NCBI GenBank assembly: GCA_947623745.1
Contig: CANQHN010000023.1
Location: 1 to 46,338 of the forward strand
Direction of reading: 5' to 3'
DNA length: 46,338 nt
From: an uncultured Oscillospiraceae bacterium
GTDB lineage: Bacteria > Bacillota > Clostridia > Oscillospirales > Oscillospiraceae
The position numbers and the translations under genes are program-made. The notes under the pieces are model-generated. The model was not told the origin of the DNA and made no database searches. It was given only the letters and a program-made list of their open reading frames with translations. Below, in pieces: positions 29,444-36,798 of this stretch. How positions within the stretch are numbered: position 1 is the stretch's first letter; each line of letters starts with the position of its first letter.

Positions 29444-31599
29444 TGCCGGGACCCGGAAGCCGTCCGCCCCGCGGGGCGGGCCCAAAGCCCAAAAACATCA
29501 AAAAGACCCTGATGCGTCTGATGGGCTACCTGACCAAGAGCTGGCTGCCCCTGCTCTTTGTGCTGCTGTGCCTGCTGGCCTCGGTGGGCACCAACCTGGG
29601 CGGCACCCTGATGCTGCGCGGGATCATCAACGATTTCATCTGGTCGGGCTGCACCGACTTCTCCGGCCTGGCCCGGTCCATCGCGGCGCTGATCGCCGTC
29701 TACCTGCTGGGCAGCGCGGCCACCTACTGCCAGTCGGCCACCATGGTCCAGCTGGCCGAGCGGGGCGTCAGCCGCCTGCGCCGCGACCTGTTCGACAGGC
29801 TCCAGGACCTGCCCCTGAGCTACTTCGACAAGCACCCCCACGGGGAGCTGATGAGCCGCTTCACCAACGACGCGGACAACGTGCTCATGGCCATGGAGCA
29901 GAGTATGGTGTCCCTGCTGTCCAGCTGCCTGATGTTCGTGGGGCTGATTGTGGTGATGGTGGTCATCAACTGGGTGCTGTTCCTGGTCACCCTGGCCATC
30001 CTTGTCATCACCATGTTCATGTTCCGCATCTTCGGCGGGCGCAGCCGCAGGTACTACCAGGAGCAGCAGGCCAACCTGGGTAAGGTCAACGGCGAGATCC
30101 AGGAGGTCATCGAGGGCCTGAAGGTGGTCAAGGCCTTCACCCACGAGGACGAGGCCAAGGCCAAGTTCAAGCAGCTCAACGACGCATACCGGGACTCCGC
30201 CCAGAAGGCCAACTACTACTCCACCATGATCATGCCCCTGTCCCACAACCTGTCCAACATCAGCTACGCCCTCACCGCCGCCCTGGGCGGGGCGCTGGCG
30301 CTGCTGCAGGGGTTCGATCTGGGCGGGCTGGTGATCTACCTCAACCTCTCCCGCCAGGTGAGCCAGCCCCTGAACCAGATCTCCCAGCAGATGACCATGC
30401 TGCTCTCCGCCCTGGCCGGTGCCGAGCGCATCTTCGAGGTGATGGACACCCAGCCCGAGGTGGACCAGGGCACCGTCACTCTCATCCCGGCGGAGAAGGA
30501 CGCCAACGGCACCCTGTCCCCCTTCACCGGGACCGGCCGGCCCCGCACCTGGGCCTGGAGGACCCCCCGGGGCAACGGCATGTTCCTGGTGCCGGTGCTG
30601 GTGGAAGAGAAGGAGGCCCTCTTTGAACTGGGCCAGGCGGAGCGGGAGAACGGCGGATTGAAGCTGCTGCCCCCCAATGTGGACTCCGAGGAGGGCATCT
30701 GGGTGAAGATCGGCCCCGACGGGGCCCTCACCCAGATGGACCCCGCCCAGCTGGCCGGCCACGGCTGGGCCTGGAAGTACCCCGGCCCCGACGGGAAGAG
30801 CGCCCTGCACCTGATCCGGGGCGCGGTGCGCAACGTGCCCGGCGAGGACTTCTGCCTCACCGAGCTGCGGGGCGCGGTGCGCTTCAGCCACGTGGACTTC
30901 TCCTATATCCCCGGCAAGCGGGTGCTCAAGGACGTGTCCGTCTACGCCAACCCCGGCGAGAAGATCGCCTTCGTGGGCTCCACCGGCGCGGGCAAGACCA
31001 CCATCACCAACCTGATCAACCGGTTCTACGAGATCGAGGGCGGGCTCATCACCTACGACGGCATCGACGTGAAGGCCATCTGCAAGGACGACCTGCGCCG
31101 CTCCCTGGGGGCGGTGCTCCAGGACACCCACCTGTTCACCGGCACCATCATGGACAACATCCGCTACGGCCGGCTGGATGCCACCGACGAGGAGTGCATC
31201 GCCGCGGCCAAGAGCGCCAACGCCCACTCCTTCATCCGCCGCCTGCCCAACGGCTACCAGACCATGGTCACCGGGGACGGGGCCAACCTGTCCCAGGGCC
31301 AGCGGCAGCTGCTGGCTATCGCCCGGGCCGCCGTGGCCGACCCGCCGGTGATGATCCTGGACGAGGCCACCTCCTCCATCGACACCCGCACCGAGGCCCT
31401 CATCCAGAAGGGCATGGACACCCTCATGGAGGGCCGAACCGTCTTTGTTATCGCCCACCGGCTGTCCACGGTGCGCAACTCCAACTGCATCGTGGTCATC
31501 GAGCACGGGCAGATCGAGGAGAAGGGCAGCCACGCCCAGCTGCTGGAGAACCAGGGGCGGTACTACCGGCTCTATACCGGACAGTTCCAGCTCTCCTGA
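29443..31599 (+). CDS. ABC exporter half with catalytic site and inserted domain (subunit B)
   Basis: A 718-residue partner exporter half. After a basic N-terminus come the six-helix membrane domain (~residues 25-330) and an ATPase domain (~471-718) with Walker A GSTGAGKTT (~511), signature LSQGQRQLL (~615) and Walker B MILDEATSSID with the catalytic Glu (~641). Between them is an extra segment of ~125 residues (~345-470) rich in Gly, Pro, Trp and charged residues (for example PRTWAWRTPRGNGMFLV); most exporter halves go straight from one domain to the other. Start ATG overlaps the previous stop by one base. A terminator follows. Confidence 0.93.
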   Translation: MPGPGSRPPRGAGPKPKNIKKTLMRLMGYLTKSWLPLLFVLLCLLASVGTNLGGTLMLRGIINDFIWSGCTDFSGLARSIAALIAVYLLGSAATYCQSATMVQLAERGVSRLRRDLFDRLQDLPLSYFDKHPHGELMSRFTNDADNVLMAMEQSMVSLLSSCLMFVGLIVVMVVINWVLFLVTLAILVITMFMFRIFGGRSRRYYQEQQANLGKVNGEIQEVIEGLKVVKAFTHEDEAKAKFKQLNDAYRDSAQKANYYSTMIMPLSHNLSNISYALTAALGGALALLQGFDLGGLVIYLNLSRQVSQPLNQISQQMTMLLSALAGAERIFEVMDTQPEVDQGTVTLIPAEKDANGTLSPFTGTGRPRTWAWRTPRGNGMFLVPVLVEEKEALFELGQAERENGGLKLLPPNVDSEEGIWVKIGPDGALTQMDPAQLAGHGWAWKYPGPDGKSALHLIRGAVRNVPGEDFCLTELRGAVRFSHVDFSYIPGKRVLKDVSVYANPGEKIAFVGSTGAGKTTITNLINRFYEIEGGLITYDGIDVKAICKDDLRRSLGAVLQDTHLFTGTIMDNIRYGRLDATDEECIAAAKSANAHSFIRRLPNGYQTMVTGDGANLSQGQRQLLAIARAAVADPPVMILDEATSSIDTRTEALIQKGMDTLMEGRTVFVIAHRLSTVRNSNCIVVIEHGQIEEKGSHAQLLENQGRYYRLYTGQFQLS

Positions 31600-31641
31600 G
31601 ACGACAGACCGGCCAGCGCGCCGCCGCAGGCGCTATGTCCT

Positions 31642-31720
31642 GCGGGCGCGAGCTCCGCGAGGCTTTTTCACAAGCAGAAACCGGCCCCGCCGCAATAAGC
31701 GGCGGGGCCGGTCTTTCATT
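31642..31720. terminator. Bidirectional terminator between exporter and rluD-type gene
   Basis: A perfect 14-bp stem (ACCGGCCCCGCCGC, 31680-31693, and complement 31699-31712, loop AATAA) with T-rich sequence on the plus side (TCTTTCATTT) and TTT on the minus side. It separates convergent genes. The third copy of the GCGGGCGCG...GCGAGGCTTTTTC element precedes it at 31642-31669. Confidence 0.8.
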
Positions 31721-32624
31721 TGTCGAGCTTTCGCAGGACCGCCTGGAACCAGTCCGGCAGGGGGCACTCCAGCTCCACCAGCTCCCCGGTGGAGGGGTGG
31801 AGGAACCTCAGCCGGCGGGCGTGGAGGCACTGCCCGGCCAGGCCGGGCCAGGGCTTTTTCGCCCCGTACGCCGTGTCTCCCAGCAGGGGGTGGCCGATGG
31901 AGGCCATGTGGACCCGGATCTGGTGGGTGCGCCCGGTCTCCAGCTCGCACTGGATGTGGGTGTATCCGGGGAAGCGCTCCAGCACCCGCCAGTGGGTGAC
32001 GGCGGCCCGGCCGTTTTTGTAGTCCACGGCCATCTTTTTCCGGTCCACGGGGTGCCGGCTGATGGGGGCGTCCACCGTCCCGGCGTCCTCCCGGAGGGCG
32101 CCGACGGCCACCGCCTCGTACTCCCGGGCCAGGGTGTGGTCCTGGAGCTGGGCGGCCAGGGCCAGGTGGGCCCGGTCGTTCTTGGCGGCGATGATCAGGC
32201 CGCTGGTGTCCCGGTCGATGCGGTGGACGATGCCGGGGCGGAGCTGGCCGTTGATTCCAGAGAGTGATTTTCCACAGTGATATAACAGCGCGTTGACCAA
32301 AGTGCCGTCCGGATGCCCCGGCGCGGGGTGGACCACCAGGCCCACCGGCTTGTTGACCACGATGACGTCGGCGTCCTCGTACACCACGTCCAGCGGGATG
32401 TCCTGGGGCACCACGTCCACCGGCTCCGGGTCCGGGAGGGCCACCTCCAGCACGTCGCCGGGGGCGGTCCGGTAGTTTTTCCTCACCGGCGCGCCACCAA
32501 GGGTCACCGCCCCCTCCTCCAGCAGGCGCTGGGCGGCGGAGCGGGTCAGCCCCTCCACGCTCCGGGCCAGAAAGGCGTCCGCCCGCTCCCCGGGGCGGTC
32601 AGCCGTCCTGCTCAGGCGGGTCAT
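31716..32624 (-). CDS. rluD: RluA/RluD-family pseudouridine synthase
   Basis: A 302-residue RNA pseudouridine synthase. The N-terminal S4 RNA-binding domain (~1-70) contains SAAQRLLEEGAVTLGGAPV. The catalytic domain has VNKPVGLVVHPAPGH and the active-site aspartate in HRIDRDTSGLIIAAKN (~residue 137), then ETGRTHQIRVHM, all diagnostic for RluA-type enzymes. RluD modifies helix 69 of 23S rRNA; the exact paralogue cannot be told by eye. The ATG at 32624 lies inside the 3' end of lspA (26-base overlap), the usual lspA-rluD order in Firmicutes. Confidence 0.92.
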   Translation of the reverse strand: MTRLSRTADRPGERADAFLARSVEGLTRSAAQRLLEEGAVTLGGAPVRKNYRTAPGDVLEVALPDPEPVDVVPQDIPLDVVYEDADVIVVNKPVGLVVHPAPGHPDGTLVNALLYHCGKSLSGINGQLRPGIVHRIDRDTSGLIIAAKNDRAHLALAAQLQDHTLAREYEAVAVGALREDAGTVDAPISRHPVDRKKMAVDYKNGRAAVTHWRVLERFPGYTHIQCELETGRTHQIRVHMASIGHPLLGDTAYGAKKPWPGLAGQCLHARRLRFLHPSTGELVELECPLPDWFQAVLRKLDK

Positions 32625-33096
32625 CGCGCTGCTCCTTCGGGGGTTTCCCCTCCAACTTGTCATAGAGGAACACGTAGTACAGCGCCACCGCGAAGCCGCC
32701 CGCCACCACGCAGATGTCCGCCACATTGAACACGGCGAAGTTGATGAACAGGGGGCGGAACATGTCCACCACGTACCCCCGCAGGGCCCGGTCGATGAGG
32801 TTGCCCAGGGCGCCGGCCAAAATCAGGGTCAGGGCCGTGCGGCCCAGGGGGTGGCGGAAAAACTTCTTCCACACCGCCAGAGCCAGCACCGCCGACATCA
32901 CCAGGGAGCTGAGAGTCAGCAGCCAGGTGTACTCGGAGAGGATGGAAAAGGCGGCGCCGGTGTTCTCCACGTGGGTGAAGTCCAGGATGCCGGGCAGGAA
33001 GGGGACGCTGCCGTACAGGGGGATGTAAGCCGTCACCAGGTATTTCACAAGCTGGTCCAGGGCGACCAGGGCGATGGTCAGCAGGATATAGGGCAT
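32599..33096 (-). CDS. lspA: Lipoprotein signal peptidase II
   Basis: A 165-residue aspartic membrane peptidase that removes signal peptides from diacylglyceryl-modified prolipoproteins, such as the TctC and parvulin-like lipoproteins in this window. It has four membrane helices, with HVENTGAAFSI after the first, GALGNLIDRALRGYVVDM containing the first catalytic Asp, and FNVADICVV with the second. The hydrophilic C-terminal tail (KPPKEQRDDPPEQDG) overlaps the rluD start. GAGAGTGCC precedes the ATG. Confidence 0.95.
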   Translation of the reverse strand: MPYILLTIALVALDQLVKYLVTAYIPLYGSVPFLPGILDFTHVENTGAAFSILSEYTWLLTLSSLVMSAVLALAVWKKFFRHPLGRTALTLILAGALGNLIDRALRGYVVDMFRPLFINFAVFNVADICVVAGGFAVALYYVFLYDKLEGKPPKEQRDDPPEQDG

Positions 33097-33159
33097 GGGG
33101 CACTCTCCTCTGTGGGATGGTCTGTTTCTCGGGGGCCGGGCGGCGCGCCCGGCAGACGG

Positions 33160-34098
33160 TCAGTGGTAGGTGTAGCTCCCGCCGCCGATGAACTCCCGCA
33201 GCAGGGAGTTTTTGGCCACCAGCTGGGGGTCGATGGGCTCGAACCACCGGAAGGCGTCCACCAGCGCCAGCATCTCGTCGTGGCGCTCGTTGTCCTCGGG
33301 GACGCTCTGGAGGATGGGGACGGCGTAGTTCTTCATCACTGACACCTCGTAGGGCAGGGAGGAGTCGAACATCACGTCGGCCCGGTTCTTAAAGGGGGAG
33401 ATATACAGCTTCTCCCCCCGGCGCACATTGGCCCACATATCCAGGGTCTCGGCCACGCCGGTGCCCCGGAAGTTGTAGTCCCGCACCGCCCGGCGGGTCA
33501 GGCGCATCCAGGTGCCCTTGAAGCGCAGGGCGGAGCCCTCGTTGACGTTGGAGCGGGCGGAGATATACAGCTTTGCGGCCTCCGGGTGGCGGCCGGCGAT
33601 GTCGTCGTTCAGGGCGTGGATGCCCTCGAAGATGGCGATCTCGTTTTTCCGCAGGCGCAGGGGCTGACCCAGGGTGTCGTTGCGCATCTGCCGGGCGAAC
33701 TCGAACTTGGGCACCACGATCTCCCCCCCCTTGGACAGGGCGGTGAAGTGGTCGCTGAGCAGCTCCATGTCCAGGCACAGGGGGGACTCGTAGTCGATGT
33801 CCCCCTCGGGGGTGCGGGGCGCGGTCCTGCGGTTGATGGTCTTGAAGTAGTTGTCCATGGCCACCGCGTGGGTATTCACCCCCCGGCGGCTGAGCTCCTC
33901 GGCGATCTTCAGGGCCGTGGTGGTCTTGCCCGAGCCGGAGGGGCCGGAGAGGAGCACGATGGGGCTGCGCTCCAGATTGGCGATGATCTTGTCCGCCGCC
34001 AGGGACACCCGCTGGGCGTAATTGGCGTCGCACTCGGCCAGAAATTCCGCCACGTCGGCGCGGATGCGGCGATTGATCTCCTGCAGTTGGTAGGCCAT
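33160..34098 (-). CDS. Uridine kinase-like nucleoside kinase
   Basis: A 312-residue P-loop kinase of the uridine kinase/phosphoribulokinase family. The P-loop is GPSGSGKTTT (~residue 51) and the substrate segment is AVAMDNYFKT (~80), with FEGIHALND (~160) as the Walker B-like strand. An N-terminal helical extension of ~45 residues precedes the kinase domain, and a C-terminal ~100 residues follow it. Clostridia often have a longer version with a TGS domain in front; that is absent here. Nucleoside specificity is not visible. It sits between lspA and hemZ with ribosome site AAAGGAG. Confidence 0.85.
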   Translation of the reverse strand: MAYQLQEINRRIRADVAEFLAECDANYAQRVSLAADKIIANLERSPIVLLSGPSGSGKTTTALKIAEELSRRGVNTHAVAMDNYFKTINRRTAPRTPEGDIDYESPLCLDMELLSDHFTALSKGGEIVVPKFEFARQMRNDTLGQPLRLRKNEIAIFEGIHALNDDIAGRHPEAAKLYISARSNVNEGSALRFKGTWMRLTRRAVRDYNFRGTGVAETLDMWANVRRGEKLYISPFKNRADVMFDSSLPYEVSVMKNYAVPILQSVPEDNERHDEMLALVDAFRWFEPIDPQLVAKNSLLREFIGGGSYTYH

Positions 34099-34141
34099 AG
34101 CTCGCTCCTTTCATGTGCGGCGTGAGGGCGCTGTGCGCCCC

Positions 34142-35650
34142 TCACAGGGATGGGCGGTAGAAATCCGCGATATCCTCTTTCCGGGCCAGGACCTTGTCCA
34201 GGCCGGACAGGTACTCGTGGGGGTACTTGGGGTTGGGCAGGCGAAGGATCCTCCCGGCCGCCGGGTCCACCAGCTTGGTCACGCCGCCGGCGCCCAGGGA
34301 GACCACGGTCTGCAGCTCCTCCATCATCACGATGTTGTACAGGCTCTCCCGGCCCGGCTTTGCCCAGCCCACGTTCTCCAGGGAGCCGGACATGTACTTC
34401 TGCCGGTAGAGGTAGTAGGGCAGGTAGCCCCGCCCCCGCAGGGCGTCCAGGGAGAAATCCAGCATCCGGGCCGTCTCCTCCCCCGGGGGGAGCGGCCCGC
34501 CCTCCTCCATGAGCCGGGAGCCCTTTTTCAGGGCCAGGGTGTGGACGGTGACATTCTCCGGGTCCAGGGCCAGCACCCCCTCCAGGGAGCGGCGGAACCC
34601 GTCGAAGCTGTCCCGGGGCAGCCCGGCGATCAGGTCCATGTTGATGCAGTCGAACCCCGCCTCCCGGGCCAGGGCGTAGGCGGCGGGGATATCCCCGGGG
34701 GCGTGCTTCCGGCCGATGGCGGCGAGCACCTCCCCCTCCAGGGTCTGGGGGTTGATGGAGATGCGCGCCACGCCGTGCTTTTTCAGCACCTCCAGCTTTT
34801 CCCGGGTGATGGTGTCGGGCCGGCCGGCCTCCACTGTGTACTCCAGGCAGTCCTCCAGGGGCAGCTCGGAGCGGATGCGGGAGAGCAGAGTGTCCATCTG
34901 GGGGGCGGTCAGGGTGGTGGGGGTGCCGCCGCCCATGTAGAAGGAGCGCACCCCCAGCCCCAGGCGGCGCAGCAGCGCCCCGGTGCGCTCCACCTCCTCC
35001 AGCAGAGCCTCCAGGTAGGGCCCGATGAGCCCGGCGGCCCGGGCGGTGTCGGCGGAGACGAAGGAGCAGTAGGCGCAGCGGGTGGGGCAGAAGGGGATGC
35101 CCACGTAGACGGACACCTGCCGCGGCCCCAGCCTGTCCCCGGCGGCCAGGCTGGCCCGGGCGCAGTCCACGGCCAGGGCGGCCCGGACGGGGGAGACGCG
35201 GTATTCCCGCTCCAGTTCGGTCTGGGCCTGCTCCGGGGTCAGGCCCCGCCTCATGGCCCGGGTGGGCAGCTTCACCGGGCGCACCCCGGTCAGAGCCCCC
35301 CAGGGGGGCTCAGCGCCCAGAATCGCCGTGCCGGCCCGGTAGAAGGCCAGCTTCAGCGCGTGCTGGACGGCGTGGTAGACCCGCTCCGGCGCCTCGTCCA
35401 GGGCGGCGGCGGGGAAGCTGGCCGTCCCCTCCCGCGTCTGGCCGCCCCAGGCGACTGTGGCGGTGAGGACGGCGGTATCGCCGGATACCGTCAGGGCGAA
35501 CCGGGCGGCGGCCCCCTCCAGGGTATGGGGGAGCTCCTCCGGGTATTCCGGCCGCTCCCCGGGGAAGAGGGTGAGCATCATCTGCTCGGCGGAGTACTTG
35601 TACCGCTCCCCCTGCCAGGGGCGGGCGGTCTGATCAAAGTAGAGCTTGAT
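34142..35650 (-). CDS. hemZ: HemZ-type radical SAM coproporphyrinogen dehydrogenase, apparent AUC start
   Basis: A 502-residue radical SAM protein of the HemZ type, related to oxygen-independent coproporphyrinogen III oxidase. The cluster motif is CPTRCAYCSF (~residue 192), followed by YMGGGTPTTL (~235) and EAGRPDTI (~274). The first ATG pair is at 35581, but conserved-looking sequence continues upstream for 23 codons (IKLYFDQTARPWQGERYKYS then AEQ) to ATC at 35650, where AAGGAGGG lies eight bases before. Upstream of that only Pro, Gly, Glu, Lys and Ala codons separate it from the in-frame stop of the previous gene at 35678-35680. So translation appears to start at AUC, or an ATG has mutated. 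No other hem genes are nearby. Confidence 0.85.
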   Translation of the reverse strand: MKLYFDQTARPWQGERYKYSAEQMMLTLFPGERPEYPEELPHTLEGAAARFALTVSGDTAVLTATVAWGGQTREGTASFPAAALDEAPERVYHAVQHALKLAFYRAGTAILGAEPPWGALTGVRPVKLPTRAMRRGLTPEQAQTELEREYRVSPVRAALAVDCARASLAAGDRLGPRQVSVYVGIPFCPTRCAYCSFVSADTARAAGLIGPYLEALLEEVERTGALLRRLGLGVRSFYMGGGTPTTLTAPQMDTLLSRIRSELPLEDCLEYTVEAGRPDTITREKLEVLKKHGVARISINPQTLEGEVLAAIGRKHAPGDIPAAYALAREAGFDCINMDLIAGLPRDSFDGFRRSLEGVLALDPENVTVHTLALKKGSRLMEEGGPLPPGEETARMLDFSLDALRGRGYLPYYLYRQKYMSGSLENVGWAKPGRESLYNIVMMEELQTVVSLGAGGVTKLVDPAAGRILRLPNPKYPHEYLSGLDKVLARKEDIADFYRPSL

Positions 35651-35677
35651 GGGGGCTCCCTCCTTTTCGGGCGGGGG

Positions 35678-36292
35678 TCACGGACGCATGGCCTCCAGCA
35701 AAAACGGGTTGGTCTTTCGCTCCCGCTCCAGCGTGGAGGGGCGGTCGTGGCCGGGGCAGACGTGGAAGTTGCCCTCCAGCTCCCCCAGCCGTTTGAGAGA
35801 GGCCATGATCTGCTCATAGCTGCCCCCCCGCAGGTCGGTACGGCCGCAGGAGCCGCAGAACAGGGTGTCCCCGGTGAACAGCACGTCGTCCACCTGGAGG
35901 GTGACGGAGCCGGGGGAGTGGCCGGGGGTGTGCATCACGTGGATGGGGTGCCCGGCCAGGTCCAGGGTGTCCCCCTCGTCGTAGTAGTTCAGGTCCTCCA
36001 CTTCCCCGGCCAGGGGGAACAGGTGAGAGCCGGCCCCCTGGGCGTCGGCCCTGTGGATATAGATTTGAGCCTCCGGGTAGATCCGGTGCAGGGGGGGCAC
36101 GGCGGTGGTGTGGTCGTAGTGCCCGTGGGTGAGCAGGATGTATTTCACCTGCGCCCCCGTCTCCTGGATGGCCTGCTGGATCAGCTCCGGCTCGTCGCCG
36201 GGGTCGATGACGGCCATCTGGTTGCTCTGGGTGTCGATGAGGAAGTAGCAGTTGGTGCCGATGGGGCCCACCTGCATGATCTTGACCTTCAT
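35678..36292 (-). CDS. Metallo-beta-lactamase-fold hydrolase, glyoxalase II-like
   Basis: A 204-residue MBL-fold hydrolase of the YcbL/glyoxalase II-like group. The metal-binding motif is THGHYDH (~residue 55), with additional ligands in HTPGHSPGSV (~122), TGDTLF (~140) and CPGHDRPST (~184). These proteins hydrolyse thioesters such as S-lactoylglutathione or analogues; physiological substrate here is unknown. The ATG at 36292 starts MKVKIMQVGPIGTNCYFL, the conserved first strand, with AGGGAAACC upstream. It sits 20 bp after dtd on the minus strand, an order seen in Firmicutes rel-dtd-MBL-hemZ operons. Confidence 0.93.
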   Translation of the reverse strand: MKVKIMQVGPIGTNCYFLIDTQSNQMAVIDPGDEPELIQQAIQETGAQVKYILLTHGHYDHTTAVPPLHRIYPEAQIYIHRADAQGAGSHLFPLAGEVEDLNYYDEGDTLDLAGHPIHVMHTPGHSPGSVTLQVDDVLFTGDTLFCGSCGRTDLRGGSYEQIMASLKRLGELEGNFHVCPGHDRPSTLERERKTNPFLLEAMRP

Positions 36293-36312
36293 AGCGGTTT
36301 CCCTCCTTGCCG

Positions 36313-36756
36313 TTACGCTTTGTCGATGTCGAACAGGATGGTCACCGGCCCGTCGTTGACCGAGGCCACCTGCATGTCCGCGCCGAACTCCCCGTGCTCC
36401 ACGTGAAAGCCCCGCTCCCGGCACTGGGCCATGAAGCGCTCGTACATGGGCACGGCCAGGCCGGGCTTGGCCGCGTAGGAGAAGCCGGGCCGGCGGGAGG
36501 AGGTGTCGGCGTACAGGGTGAACTGGGACACCACCAGGATCTCGCCCCCCACCTGCTCCAGATTTCGGTTCATCTTGCCGTTCTCATCCTCGAAGATGCG
36601 CAGGTTGCACACCTTCTCGGCCAGCTTGTCGCAGATTGCCTCGGTGTCGTCGGGGCCCACCCCCAGCAGGACCAGGTAGCCCCGGCCGATGGCGCCGTTG
36701 ACCCTCCCCTCGATGGTGACGCTGGCGGAGGTGACTCTGGTGACGACCGCGCGCAT
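36313..36756 (-). CDS. dtd: D-aminoacyl-tRNA deacylase
   Basis: A 147-residue Dtd protein that removes D-amino acids (and glycine from tRNA-Ala) from charged tRNA. It starts MRAVVTRVTSASVTIEG, has the active-site SQFTLYAD (~residue 78) and ends with the conserved NDGPVTILFD segment. Normal length. It lies between rel and the MBL hydrolase, in the common rel-dtd arrangement, about 40 bp from the rel stop. Confidence 0.96.
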   Translation of the reverse strand: MRAVVTRVTSASVTIEGRVNGAIGRGYLVLLGVGPDDTEAICDKLAEKVCNLRIFEDENGKMNRNLEQVGGEILVVSQFTLYADTSSRRPGFSYAAKPGLAVPMYERFMAQCRERGFHVEHGEFGADMQVASVNDGPVTILFDIDKA

Positions 36757-36798
36757 ATCCTCACATCCTTAGTAATTTAGTAATCTTGACAGGGCCGC

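Noticed and set aside
29419-31533. 704-codon minus-strand frame opposite the second ABC exporter half
   Set aside because: Gly/His/Val/Gln-rich shadow translation; the plus strand encodes Walker motifs and the exporter fold.
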